From the NCBI GenBank assembly GCA_018417955.1, contig JACTVC010000004.1, positions 3,145,431-3,209,430 of the forward strand: 64,000 bases of DNA, written 5' to 3'. Below, piece after piece: positions 41,770 to 53,159 of the stretch; the first letter of the stretch is position 1, and each line of letters begins with the position of its first letter. A program made the translations under genes and the position numbers. Below the pieces are notes generated by a model, which was not told the origin of the DNA, ran no database searches, and saw nothing but the letters and a program-made list of their open reading frames with translations. The DNA is from Laccaria trichodermophora. Its lineage: Eukaryota; Basidiomycota; Agaricomycetes; Agaricales; Hydnangiaceae.

Positions 41770-42395
41770 TACCGTAACACCTAAATCCATCCGGAATAGC
41801 CTGGCAGCATTGCCAGCATCATTGGTTGGGAGTATTAACGTTGAAACGCGTCGCAGTGTATCCCTGGATGCAGAATGGGATTGGCGAGTCGCAGGCATTG
41901 CTGCAGACTTCCTTGATGGCTGTTGCAGGAGCTGCGGTGTAGAGGGTGGCGATGAGACAGATAGCGATTGAGAAGAGTTTCATGGTTGTGTTTTACTGGT
42001 TGAAGTCTGGCCATGAGTGGAGAATCAAAGGTGGGATGTCAAGGGACGTACTGAGGGATAGTATATGTTAGAGAAGAGTACCATGGCAGAAGATGAAAGG
42101 GGGTTTTATACCGATCTTATCCGGGGCTGTCGGGCGATTAAAATTTGGGATGTATGTTTATCTTTCCGAAGAATGAACACATTACGGGAAAGATACTTAC
42201 CTGCTCATTTCCGACAATTGTACGTGGGAGCCACCAAGCAAACACCAAGTTGTTTATCATCAGTTTATGTCGGGAGGGCGGGCGCCATGACGCAAGCGCC
42301 TTCTGGTTGTAAGCTTTATTGAGCGGAGAGGTATACCCTCGCAAATCTTTACGAGGAAACTGATTTTCTGGGACACTGAGGTCGAATGCGATGAA
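41770..42395 (-). repeat. Inverted segmental duplication, copy 2 (paired with 19195-19770)
   Basis: This is the reverse complement of the block at 19195-19770, covering upstream flank, promoter, signal-peptide exon and start of the intron. It carries an extra insertion of about 90-100 bp near 42220-42310 relative to copy 1. Confidence 0.85.
41771..41983 (-). pseudogene. Small secreted cysteine-rich protein, copy 2 (premature stop)
   Basis: The ATG at 41983 opens MKLFSIAICLIATLYTAAPA (signal peptide), then KEVCSNACDSPIPFCIQGYT and NVNTPNQ, where a TGA (41819-41821) ends the frame. In the same phase the sequence continues CWQCCQAIPDGFRCY to the conserved GTACAT donor (41772). This corresponds to SWRCRQDIPDGFGCY in copy 1, with three extra bases at the stop. 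The second exon of copy 1 has no counterpart here. This copy has the start codon that copy 1 lost, while copy 1 has the uninterrupted mature region. The promoter (CGGTATAAAACC) is conserved. Confidence 0.7.
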
Positions 42396-42419
42396 TGAGG
42401 AATCAATTCGTTCGTGAGC

Positions 42420-44000
42420 AGAAGCATCGCGATGGCTAGTACTTACTCTTGGTCACGCGTGACAGCTCTTCTTCTCTTACCATCATCGTCTCCGCCAGCA
42501 ATGACAGCGACGACGAACAATGTTGATGCGATACAGGAGGTAAGCGCCATCTCGCCCTGCTATGCGATCCCTCACCCCATCGTGCTGCAGGACCGTCTCG
42601 TCGAGCTGACGGAGATGGAGCGAAACAACTCAGAGATGACCGACGATTCGCCGTTTACCTCGGCTTTGACGACGCCTGTGGATCAAGATGTGCCCATCAA
42701 TGTCTTTCAGGGGATACACGAGGCCCTTGCGAGAGATATGGACGGCTCAGCGGAAGACTCGTACTTTGATTCAAAGGCTGTAGGCAAAGGCGCGGATATC
42801 GCGCAGGTATCGCAGCAGGAAGGGTGGTTGAGGTTGAGGTTGGCTTTATGCTTCTTTCAACTGCGGAACCGTTTTACAGCCATCCATTAGATAGCCCCAG
42901 ACGCAGCGTTGGAACTGGTGGCGACATTGGTCCCGGAAGCGATTTTGGCCCCGCAGGCGACGTTAGCCCCAGAAACAACGTTATCCTCGGAGAGGTCGTC
43001 GTCATTGGTTGTAGAAGACACGACAAGCGACAGGCCATCTCTTTCCCCGCTATACCAAGAACCGAGTCCTATGATTGGGGATTTGAATGAGGTTCGGATT
43101 ATCAAAATTTGGAGGCAGTTTCTCTGACGATACCAGTTCACCATACTTCTCTTCTCCCGACATCGATACCCAACCGGCGGTAATTTACGTCCTTTTCGAG
43201 TAATATTGACCAAAGCATCCTTCTCAGACCATCTATACGCTGCTGAACGGACCTATTTTGGTGGAGAGCCTCTCCACCGATTCCTAAAATCAGGTTTAAT
43301 TAGTTTCATCGACTATATGTGCCGCTTATCAACCTCTGTTAGCTCACCGTCGACGACGCATATCCCACAGGCTTAGAGCCTAATATTGATCCCAAAGTAA
43401 CCCCTTCCTCCGTTCTGACCGATGACTACGAACCTAGATATCCCGATTTCGTCTTCCACGCCGTCGCCATGTCTGCCATCCGTGTAATTTTCTTCCTACC
43501 CTGGTGCGTAGCAGCCGGAACCACACTCTTCCTCTTTCCCCACCATCTGGAGCTCGTCATCTTTGAAACTGCTACCTCGAGCCATCCAAAGGCATTTACT
43601 GCTTTGCACACTTTGCCGAGTGCGGAATGCAATACTCAATGACTTTCTTGGCGTCTCGGGTGTTCATCTACGAATTTCCGAATTTGGGAACGGTCATTAC
43701 GGGCGGTCTTTTGGCACTGTTCTTTCATGCTTGGCAGGACTTTGAAGTGAATCGGAACGTACCTCTTGGTCATGACGACCAGCAGATGGTTTACATTCTG
43801 GCGACTAGCTCTTGGCTCACTGGAGATTCTGTCAACATTCAAAAGGTCGACGATCAATATTATCTTTCTTCTGCGACGCTGAAGAATCGGGAATTGATGT
43901 GTTGGTTGAGAAGGATTTGGACGAGGAGTGAAATGCATACGTTATTCGTGCTCATCTACCTTGTTTCTTCTGTGTATGATTGCAACAGCCTCTGAAGTAA
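42420..44000 (+). pseudogene. Multi-pass membrane protein pseudogene, family not identified
   Basis: The opening frame (MASTYSWSRVTALLLLPSSS..) has a possible signal or anchor segment and an acidic region (NVFQGIHEALARDMDGSAED). Later pieces read LYAAERTYFGGEPLHRFLKS (43225), YEPRYPDFVFHAVAMSAIRV, IFFLPWCVAAGTTLFLFPHH (a membrane helix) and LELVIFETA. Then, one base out of frame from about 43605, AECGMQYSMTFLASRVFIYE, LGTVITGGLLALFFHAWQDF (a helix), VPLGHDDQQMVYILATSSWL, VDDQYYLSSATLKNRELM. Good protein-like sequence is thus spread over several frames with stops between. No known transporter or receptor signature is apparent. Confidence 0.5.
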
Positions 44001-45286
44001 ATAATATATTCCTGCTATGTCGGTGTGATGATAACGGAATACCTCTCCTTGCGGCCTATGATCACTCAGGCGTGGTTTTCTTGGCTTTCAAAATCAGAAC
44101 ACCTTCGATATACGACATCAAAAACGCAACAAACTGAGGTCTCCGCGCTCCCCGCCTCAATCAATCCCTCCCTTCTCCGCGAAGCGCATTGCAAGTATGG
44201 GCGAGGTATGTCATATTGTTCAATCTTGACGCGATGCTGCTCAGCTTCTCATTAGCTCAAGATTCCAACCAAATTCGGTCGACATTCAGAACTCAGGCTA
44301 ATGCACCCTACCTATATTACGCATCGTATTGAGGGACGATACGAAAGTCAATAGGTGTAGGATTTCATATCGCGGTTATATTTCCTAAATAGTACGTGAT
44401 GCACACCTACAGAACCCCCAAGGTGGATTTTTAAATCCACTCCTATTTTTTCAGGCTAGACAGGATGGATAAAGATCTACTACCCACCCTCAAACAAGTT
44501 GTTGCGTTGTTTTTTCTTGCACCATATATTTATGCCTAATCTACCTTTTTCTTCCTAGAAGATCCCTGACTCTGACCCCAGTATGTTGACGATCACATGT
44601 TATCGGCAAACTCAAGAATAGAATTCAAACGTCGCTGAATTTATATCTAAAAAGCGCTCCACCCCAAAGGGCCACTCATTTCACAACAAAATGAACAAAT
44701 AGAAAGAGAAAATCTCATTCTGGGGGAGAAAAACGGGGTGTCGCTGTGTGCGTCCTAATTCACTCTTTACCCATCTGAGTCACCTCATGACCCGCGCTTA
44801 TATTAGACCCACCCGTTTATGTGTTACCGCCAATTTTCGGCGGTCCAAGGCTCCGTTCAATGGCCGTGTGCCTGCGATGGCGACGTATAATCCTCAAGTC
44901 ATCTAACACCATCATTCTACCCAGCAGTCCAGTACCCGCACCTCGACCTGCCAAAGTTGCTGAACAAATGCTCAAGATCCACTGGAAGAACGACTACATT
45001 TTATCCCCTTTTCTCCTTCAATCTCAATATCTCGCACACATAAACCAGCCAGGGACCAGAGAGCGCACCCAAATATTCTGCTTTGTTGAAAATGGGATCC
45101 TTCCTGTGGCGAGGTGCACAGAATATTTTACTTGCACACTTACCACGACTTATGCGATAAAGGTTTTCACAATCCCAGATGGAAACTTTTATTATCTCGA
45201 AACCCTTGAACTCTCCATGCCTATTTTACCCGATCAAGAACTCACTCACACCATATTAAGGACTCAGTCTCGCTACTATAATTGAC
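44001..45286. other. Intergenic; one open frame of doubtful status
   Basis: 44000-44820 shows no gene. A plus-strand frame at 44821-45285 (154 aa) is open but has no recognisable motif and overlaps the 3' flank of the minus-strand gene ending at 45287, so I do not call it. Confidence 0.4.
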
Positions 45287-46813
45287 CTAAAACTCCAATG
45301 ATGGTGCATACTCGTCGCCAGAACTCTCGGTGGAATAGTCGTCTAAATCGCTGTCTTGCTGTTGAGAAAAGATTTAGGTACGTCCGAGATGTCTATCGAT
45401 ATGATGGCTCACCTCATTCACCTCACCCTCGTTGTACCTTCCATCCTCGTTCTGATCACTGTCATCTTCGTCTTCAGATGAGTCATCTTCAGGTGAGTCA
45501 TCATTGCCCGAGACATTGGACATATTAAAAGTTCGAGTATTTTCACGCTCTAGGAATCCATGGATCAAGGACCAATGCTGCTTGGACTCTGGAGTTCCAA
45601 ACAGGATGGGATCTGACCACTTGAACCTAAACAGGTTCGGGTCATTGCATTCTTCTGGCGTCAACAACCGCTGCATCTCCATAACCCCCATGAGATCGTC
45701 CGGTGTGTATCGCCTGAATGTCGCCTTCATTGGCTTTGGAGGTGGCTTCATTTCCTCTGTTTCTTTGCCCTTACCTTTCGATTTCTTTTTCGACTTTTGA
45801 GCATTGGGCTTCAGATTCAGATTTGGATTGTATGGGATTTTCTTGTCGGTGATGTCGCCAAGGGGGTCTTTGTATGTATAGAATCCTTCGACCTTTGCCT
45901 CTTGGGATCTGCTTTCCCGAGAGGGCAGCTCGGGTTTTCCTGTAGTAGCGGGACGATGAGTAGCTGGGTCTGGATCCTGGCCATCATGTTCCCTAGTCGC
46001 AGTCTGTGGTACACTGGCCTCCTCTTCAGAGCTCAACTCAGAGCTTACTTGGGTGCCTGACTCAGCATTTGACTCGGGAACCTCTTCAGCTTCCTCGCGA
46101 GCCTCTCCACCTTCATTCTCGGACACGATTTGACGGCGAGGCATGGCTTTGACAAGAAAATCCTTACGCACACCCATCCTCCAACTGTACCACTCTCCAC
46201 TCCATGCTAGCAAGATAAACTGATCTGTTCCTTCATGCGCCAGGAAAGCTGCAGTGGCCTGGTCAACAGCATCGACACTGGCATCCTGGATGCGACCTCT
46301 CAAGCTGGTTACGAATTCTTCCGGGCTTGTAGCAGAACGCGTCGCCCGGCGCTTCACCTCAGCCACCAAACCGACAACGAGTTTCTCAATCTTGACATTC
46401 TGCCAGTGCTCGAAGGAGTCGAGATGCATGCCTCGGGGGATTGGCAGTCCTGTGGCGCTTAGGATGGCGCGGACGAGAATAATGGAAAAATCTGGAATCG
46501 GCCCTCGTGCTTTTGGCTGTGGAAGGGAAGCGATAGAGTCAGTGAGGGAGATGGAGGTGGGGTGGGACACTGTGAATGCGTCCAACTCGAATTGTGGGAT
46601 GACGAGGGCAGTTGGTGCGAGATCGTCGACGAGGTCCTGGAGAGCCATGGCACAGAAGCCGTACGAGTGATATTCGCGTCCGCGGATGTTGAAACGTCCA
46701 CTGTGAACGAGGGCACTGGCAATTGAATAGGCACCATAGCCTCGAGATTTAATGCCGGGAAGTTCAAATCCGAGATTGTCAGGAGTTGGAGAGACCAATC
46801 TTGCAGTTGACAT
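45287..46813 (-). CDS. Intact PD-(D/E)XK-like basidiomycete protein (two exons)
   Basis: Exon 1 runs from ATG 46813 to 45413. A 54-bp GTGAGC..AACAG intron (45412-45359) follows, then exon 2 QDSDLDDYSTESSGDEYAPS to the stop at 45287-45289. The N-terminal half is globular: FELPGIKSRGYGAYSIASAL, GREYHSYGFCAMALQDLVDD, ARGPIPDFSIILVRAIL, LVVGLVAEVKRRATRS, DAVDQATAAFLAHEGTDQFI, LLAWSGEWYSWRMGV. The order PDF, then E-V-K on a strand, then a Gln-bearing helix (VDQAT) and a W-S-G-E-W-Y strand fits a PD-(D/E)XK fold and parallels the gene at 29136-30083. The rest is an acidic/Ser linker and a basic patch (KSKKKSKGKGK), with an acidic C-terminus. Function is inferred only from fold-like motifs. Confidence 0.72.
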
Positions 46814-47195
46814 TCTGAATGAGAATTATGAGTAAAGGGTGGGGGATGATGAAATGCAATGATCCGTTATGGTGCTTACTAGCGCTTACTTATCAAAATT
46901 TTGAATGAGAGTTGTGAGTGAACGATGGAGGACGAGAAATGCCACGAGTCCACGACGCTTATAGTGGTTACCTTTTCTTTCAGTTAAACCAGACAAGTAT
47001 GGAAATTTTTGTTGCGATATTTTGAGCATGAATCTGCCTTGTTTAACGTTATACTTATTTTACAAAAGACTGTCCATAACCTGTCCTTTTTGTTGCGCCA
47101 AGCATATGCATTCGCTTTCCGCTCTTCGTGCATTTCCCATATGCCAGTGGGGATTGAGTTCTACTTCTAAGATGGCTGGTTGTTTTTGGGTTGTT
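46814..47195. other. 5' flank of the PD-(D/E)XK-like gene, no gene seen
   Basis: A short near-duplicate sits here: TTGAATGAGAGTTGTGAGTG (46902) resembles CTGAATGAGAATTATGAGTA (46814). Otherwise it is AT-rich spacer. Confidence 0.4.
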
Positions 47196-47199
47196 TGAA

Positions 47200-47645
47200 G
47201 AATAAGCCAGAACAAGATTTGTATTTGCTTCGATCAGGCATAACATAAAGAACAAGGACATGTACCTACCTAACCAACAATCAGTTATTTTTACTTAGCA
47301 TTCAGGTCGGAGAACAATGAATCAAATTGTTCGTTGACAAGAATAAGATAGAACCTCGGACAAGACCAGACATGTATTTGTTCTGTTTGGGAATAATATG
47401 AAGACTCAAGAGTAAGAATGTGTATCATCCCGACCAGCAAGACAAAAAACATTCAACTTGAAGGGGAACAAGCAAGGAACAAGTTGACACCTTCAATTGT
47501 TCATTCCGAGTCAGTGACAAAGCCAAGGACAAGGCAGAACAAAGCATGTAACTGCTTGGCTCAGGCGGTTTCTCGTGCAACATGAAGGAAAAGGATGCCG
47601 CTCAATGTGTATCTATCCCACCAAAAAAAATAACAATACGGTAAC
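47200..47645. repeat. Degenerate ~160-bp tandem repeat rich in GAACAAG
   Basis: Three diverged units can be aligned by CCAGAACAAGATTTGTATTT (47210), CCAGACATGTATTTGTTCTG (47365) and CAGAACAAAGCATGTAACTG (47538). Each is followed by a TCAGG/TTTGGG segment, an ATATGAAG/ACATGAAGGA segment and a GTATC(A/T)(T)CCC(G/A)ACCA(G/A) segment. Spacing is about 155-170 bp. No coding potential. Confidence 0.6.
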
Positions 47646-47826
47646 GTTCACGGAGAACAATAAACCTTGATGTGGTGGCACGTGCACGTGGGTATATGAG
47701 TGACATTTGAACTCCCATCCAACACGTTCTGTTCAAAGCTTTTAGCTATAACGCAGCTATACGATGTAGGTCTCTTAAAGACTCAATTTTTTGGTTTCAT
47801 AACTGAATGTTTACAGGGATAACGCT

Positions 47827-48522
47827 ATGGACGACACAAAGAACACCAACGCTCTCAAGCTACCGAAAGCACGGAAACAAACACGGCCACCTCTGACGCT
47901 CGGGGACATGGGTGAAGTGCCGCCTCTAATGAACACTGGCGACCCTCGATCTGGGAAGCGTGTGCGCCTAACAGTTCTCGCCTTCCCTTTTCCTCCAGAG
48001 AGACAAGACGAGTGGGCGGACCGACACAAATTCGCGCTCGACATGAACCAGCACAACCGCCAATTCCAGACCATCATGGAAGTCCGAAGCCGACTACCCA
48101 GGACGTGTCGACTTGGCCTCGTGCCCTACAATGGCAAGCGCAATATCGGATGCACCGCTATCATCGTCACGTCGAATGCAACGCCGGTGGAGTTGGAGCG
48201 GGGCACGGATCTGGAGCTTATACAGGCAGTGCAGAAGGTTTTGGGAACCAGGAAGCCCCCGTACTGGGTCAGGCCGGTCCCTCAATGGTGCGTCGTCTTG
48301 CTCTCTCTCTCACTGTCGCCAAAATTCTATTGAAATCTCTGACATTGTAGAGCCACTCCGCCCCTTCCTCATCCCTTCACTTTACCGCCTCATGTCGTGG
48401 AACTCTATGCTAAACCCTCCGCTTTTTCGATCCGTCAAAGATTGCTCGGGCCTTTGGTGCATGAGTTCATCGAGATCGTGAGGGCGAGCCGGCACTGTGG
48501 AGAGATGGAAACACGAACCTAA
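47827..48522 (+). CDS. Hypothetical basidiomycete protein, two exons
   Basis: ATG 47827 opens MDDTKNTNALKLPKARKQTR and a continuous frame with GSGKRVRLTVLAFPFPPERQ-like sequence (actual: SGKRVRLTVLAFPFPPERQD), IMEVRSRLPRTCRLGLVPYN, CTAIIVTSNATPVELERGTD. The frame is open to about 48290. A second exon starts near 48354 (after ..CATTGTAG): TPPLPHPFTLPPHVVELYAK, RQRLLGPLVHEFIEIVRASR, stop 48520-48522. The obvious donor (GTGCGT, 48289) and acceptor give a stop at the junction, so the exact splice is unclear and a small defect is possible. No domain is recognised. Confidence 0.45.
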
Positions 48523-48935
48523 CCCTTATTGAGTTTGCGCGCACATAGGAACCTGGCAATTATCCTTTTAATTTCGTGATACGTATAATATATATCCAGC
48601 CCATTGTACAAATTTTTGTGCGATTTCATACACGAGGTTGAAATCAGTTGGGAGACGTGTAGGGAGATAGAGGCAGCATTGGATAGACAGAAATGACGCT
48701 GCGCGCTTCTGGTCTGATGTCATTCTTCATACTAACCCTAAATAACGTGTTCCCACCCGCTGTTTCCTTCGTCTCCACACACTTCCCCTTCGTTCCCTTC
48801 CATTCTTGTTGCTATTAACGTTCTTTTACAGTCTCTGTCTCCACTATTCCACCAGTATCTTGTAATTGGTATGTTTCAAATCATATCTATTGCACTTCCG
48901 TCATGATCACTATTGTCTGTTATCTAGACTTGCTG
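48523..48935. other. Promoter-side spacer, no gene seen
   Basis: This is the 5' flank of the next plus-strand gene. It has a pyrimidine-rich stretch (48770-48850) of the kind often found upstream of fungal starts. No other feature. Confidence 0.35.
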
Positions 48936-48940
48936 ATAAC

Positions 48941-51737
48941 AATGACGACGACCTTTCCTCCCTCCAAAAGGGGTGTGAGAGGTTCAACTTGTTCTTGAAG
49001 GAGGTTTGGGGACCTGGTGAGTGAATCCCTCCACAACCAGCTTTTGCAGGACTGACAGTAGCTGTAGTGCCGGTGCCATGTCAGTGTACCCCAACCTGCT
49101 TCGTTTGGCGCCGGCGCTGGCTCCTCTCCACCACTCTGCTTCGTTCATCCACCACCTTCCTTGTTTGACGTCGTTATGGCGTCGAACAGCTTTAACAACC
49201 TTGTCAATCCCTTGTTTCGCCACCGCTGGCTCTTCTCCACTTTCCCTTTGCCATCAGCTACCCCGTGTCTGCTTCCCCGCAAGATACTGTGCCTACCAAT
49301 GCAAATACGCCAACGACGACCAGGAATGCAAGTTCAAACCTGCAACTGTCGACGTTGTTGACGGAGACATAACGGGAGAATGAGGCGTGAAGAAGGAATT
49401 AACGAATACGAGGAAACACGCGGAAAAGGCTGAGCGGCTGTTGCAAGCGCTAACGGATGCGTCGTCGTCGTCGCCCTCGTTTGAATCGTCGGCAAAGCGC
49501 GTTATTGACGAGTACAGAGGGCGGAGATGATACCCGCCCCCTACCGCGTCCGCTCCTAGAATCATCATGTCCCCCGGCCATCACCACAAACCGCACCCAC
49601 ACACCCTCCCTTCGTCACATTCGCATCTCCATTGCCATCAACCACACCATCCCCATCATGCACATTCGCATAGACCCCATTCAAGGTCTTCAAGTCGCTC
49701 TAGCAGCGCTTCGTTGGACGTTGATGAGATGCTCCTTGAAGCCACTACAGCCGACACCATCAACGGCATCGCTGCGAATCAACAATCACAACAACCACCG
49801 CATATAGCGAGTCTTCCTTTACCAACTACAACCAAACCTCAAAATGGGTCCCCGCATCTGTGGAGCCACCACTCACGAAGACACGCCGAGGAGGGCAGTA
49901 GGCGCGTACACGTTTATCAGGGTCAACAAGCACAAGAAGTCGCTGGGCATGCGTATCCGGCTAATCAGTCTATACCGAGGAAGGACGTGGGATTGCCAGT
50001 GCAGCAACAGCCGGCGGGTTAACCTGGTCCACTCGTTCAGCCGGGTCAGGTTCAGCAGCATCAGACTCATGTGTTTGCGCCCGTCGTTACGGGTGCACCT
50101 ATGAAGAAGCCATAATACCCGGTTAGTGGGAGTAGTATTGGAGGAGGGGGAAGTATGGGTGCGCTGACTGCAGGGTCTGGAGGACCAGCAGGAGGTAAGT
50201 GTTCTTCTTGGCTTTTGGATCGTCTTGTCGAGGAACGGACATCATCTGTCCGTTCTCTTGCATCTGGCAAATTTCACGTCTTGCTTCCAACTCTTTTGGT
50301 GACAGATATCAGAAGCTTCCCGCTTGCGCTTTACCACTCTCCCGACAGCCTTACTTTTTCTTTTCTCATTTCATTCTCCTCTCCTCGCTCTTCGCCTTTG
50401 GAAGTCCTTCACTGTTTCAATGTTCTTTTTTCTTTGTATGTGTCTCTGACATCCATTCAACTTACGTCTTGCCCGCCATCCTTTCTTATTTCTTGTCTCC
50501 GACTTTCTCACACAACTCTTCTTCCCTTTCCCTTTCACTCTGCCACCTCTGCATACTAACCGAATAATTTTCAAGGCCCAATTGACGCACCAATCGTCGA
50601 TCCGCCCGCCCAAGTCTTTCCAGCCACAAACGCCCAAGGCCATAGGATCAGTCGACAATGCGGTCTCCCAGGACGGTATAAAGACAACAAATGCGTTGAA
50701 AAATGGGGCCCTGGGCCGATGGGTCCTGGGACTGTTTGCGATCGGTAAGTCTCCCTTTCTTTCATCTTTCTACGTCACGTTTTTAACTAACAAAACACCA
50801 CATCTAGGTGTAGGAAGAAAATGAAACACGTCGAGAGGCGAGGAACCCTGGAGACGCAACAACAAATGGCGGTCATGCACCAGCAGCAGCCTTCGCGAGG
50901 GAGGTCGATGTCACAACTTCCGCTCTCTCAAGGCTCGGATCGATCGATACATAGGATGGATACGGTTCTCACACATCATGGAAGTTTCTCGCAGCCCTCG
51001 CAATCCCAATCGCAGATTCCGGGGAGGGAGCCGTCGCAAGCCCAGCCGCACGCGCAAACACAGGCTCCAGTGCGTTCATCGTACTTGCACGACGATTACA
51101 CAAGTAGGTGGTGCAAGTCCAAACCGTAGGCCTCTGCCTTCCGTAGCTGTGTTTGAGGAGGACGAAGGGGAGGGGGAGGATGCTGAACATGAACGTGAAC
51201 AAAAGCATGATGGGGAGGATGGCGATTCGGAGCAGTTGCCACTTTCGAATGTTGGGAGGAGGAGTCGGGCGGGTGTGAAGAAAAACGGTGCTACTGCCGC
51301 TGGAGGGAAGAGCAGCACTGGTGGGAGGAACACGCCTGCGGGCGGGGGAGGAGCACGCCCGCGCGTGGTGGAGGGAGAAGTACCCCTGTCGTAGGAAGAA
51401 GTCCGCCAGCTGGAAGAAGCACTCCATCAGGAGCGAGAAGGACGATGCCAGCAAACAAAAATTCCCCGTTGGGTGTGGCGATATCACCCACACTTGGGAT
51501 GGAGGTGGATGAGACGGACGCTGATGCGGATGCGGATGCGGAAGCTGAGGCTGAGGCTGAGATTCTAGGTGCGGTTGAAGCGACTGGTGGTGGGTGTCAG
51601 ATTTGGTTGATGCAGATGGGGTTGTAGAGGCGGAGCTGTTGGAGGCTGTGGATGCTGCCGAGGCGAATAGCAGCAGCAGCAGTAGCCATGGCGGACTGAG
51701 TGGAGGCAGGTGGATGAAGGAGGAGGATGGGGCTTGA
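48941..51737 (+). CDS. GATA-like zinc-finger protein, multi-exon
   Basis: MTTTFPPSKRGVRGS.. opens near 48941. The most telling part is exon sequence at about 50578-50860: HRISRQCGLPGRYKDNKCVE, KWGPGPMGPGTVCDRC, then (after a short intron) RKKMKHVERRGTLE. This Cys-rich module resembles the fungal GATA-type/glucocorticoid-receptor-like fold. Regions before it are His/Ser/Gln-rich (HHHKPHPHTLPSSHSHLH, SRSSSRSSSASLDVDEMLLE); those after are Gln/Ser-rich, then acidic (EEDEGEGEDAEHEREQ), Gly/Ser/Thr-rich and Asp/Ala/Glu-rich (DADADADAEAEAEAE), ending near 51737. Exon joins before 49.5 kb are uncertain. In similar proteins I expect Cys where this one has Ser two residues before QCG, so one zinc ligand may be lost. 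Likely a nuclear regulator. Confidence 0.5.
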
Positions 51738-52007
51738 TATTGAGTTTGGTTGTGTTTTTCTCTTTCTTTTTTTTTCCCACTCATTCGTCGTCATCGTCAC
51801 TATCATTGCATGCTCCTTGCTATCCGTGATACCCCTCCCACATAAATATTCTATCATCTCATGCACCTACCACACTTGTGCACAAAAAAATCATTTCCGG
51901 ATGTACATGTATTGTCATTGGGTCTATCATTTCTTTCTAGCCTATGTACTATTACCGAGGAAAAGGGTACGGTAAGCAGGGTATAGTAATTTTAGAAGCC
52001 GCTCCTA
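51738..52007. other. Short convergent intergenic region
   Basis: T-rich after 51755; 3' flanks of two convergent genes. No further feature. Confidence 0.4.
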
Positions 52008-53159
52008 CTACACAAAACAAAAGACGCTATCTGTGTAATTGTGGCCATCCAAGTACGTGTTCCAATCCATAGTGTGGTCGTGAGGATGGCCATGCGAATA
52101 GGAGTACTGTAGAGAGGAACGGTGGTTTCCCGGCTGTAAATGCCTATTGTTCATGAAAGGTATTACGAGTTGAGGTTGTTGACTCACAGTATAACTGGGG
52201 TTGTCCTCCACCTTGACAGATATACCGGGACATTGGTTTGGATGGTGTTGCGTGTAGTTCGAGAGCATGTAGTTGTGTTGCTGTGGACGCTGGTCCATGG
52301 GGGGGTGTATGGGTGCTTGCATTTGAACAGGCTACAGGGGGGGAACAAGAAAAAAATTATCACTAGGATCCAAGGAAATTCTTATCGCCAGCGTCGGGAC
52401 GCGTGGATGGGGAGTAAAACAGTAACAATACTCGCCGAGAATGGGGGACTTGAAGTAGCACTCGAACCCGATGGTGTATTTGGCATTTGGAACAGTGCGG
52501 GTGCATGCAGGATGAACGATAAGCTTAGCCCAGGACTGTGGTGATTGGCATTGGAGGGAATATTGCTGTAATGGTTCAAGGCTGCCTGGGGTATTGTCAA
52601 TGGTGGTGGTCGCGAAAGTGGTTCCATCATATGGGCTGGAGTTTCACTGGGGCTCTACGCGTCGATAAGTTTGAGCATTGATTAGTGGTACTAGAAGTGC
52701 GACCGTACGATGTATACCCCCTCCACAGCATGGCCCACCATCTTACGTCTCTTGTAGTCTCGGTCACAACGCCGACCATCTGGGTACGTCGTCAATGGGT
52801 CCCGACGCGTGACGGCGGTCGACACACTGCTTTCTGCGAGGAGCCTCGAGAGTTCCTCGTTTTCTTCTCGGGCCCTCAAGAGATCTGCCTCGAGCTCGCG
52901 TATCTTCACTGTGTGAGGTGGAAGGGCACCGATCTGCTCTGGAGTGTAGCCAAGCTCAGTTTGGAGCTTTGTTACGGTTTGTTCGAGCTGGGCGACGCTG
53001 ATTAAAACGCAACGACGTCGTGTGGGTGAAAGGAACGGTGCTGACGCTTACCTGGTCAATATATGCCTTTCGCTTTGCTCGGTGTCTGGCTTGTGCTCGA
53101 GCATTACGGCTGCGTTCAGGGCGTTCAGAATTTGCCGTGTGGTTGTTAATAGACGACAT
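52008..53159 (-). CDS. bZIP transcription factor
   Basis: ATG 53159 opens MSSINNHTANSERPERSRNA, running into the basic region RSRNARAQARHRAKRKAYI (the N-x-x-A-x-x-x-R pattern of bZIP proteins). After an intron (about 53050-52995) the zipper follows: LEQTVTKLQTELGYTPEQIG, then KIRELEADLLRAREENEELS and RLL, with heptad Leu positions. Later exons are Pro/Ser/Asn-rich (PPPLTIPQAALNHYSNIPSN; QRPQQHNYMLSNYTQHHPNQ) and end HNYTDSVFCFV near 52008. An in-frame ATG further up (53246) adds 29 residues, but the 53159 start gives the more typical short N-terminus. It would bind DNA as a dimer in the nucleus; targets are unknown. No break was seen in the bZIP region. Confidence 0.78.

Noticed and set aside
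44821..45285. 154-aa plus-strand frame
   Set aside because: No motif, odd composition, and it lies in the 3' flank of a well-supported minus-strand gene.
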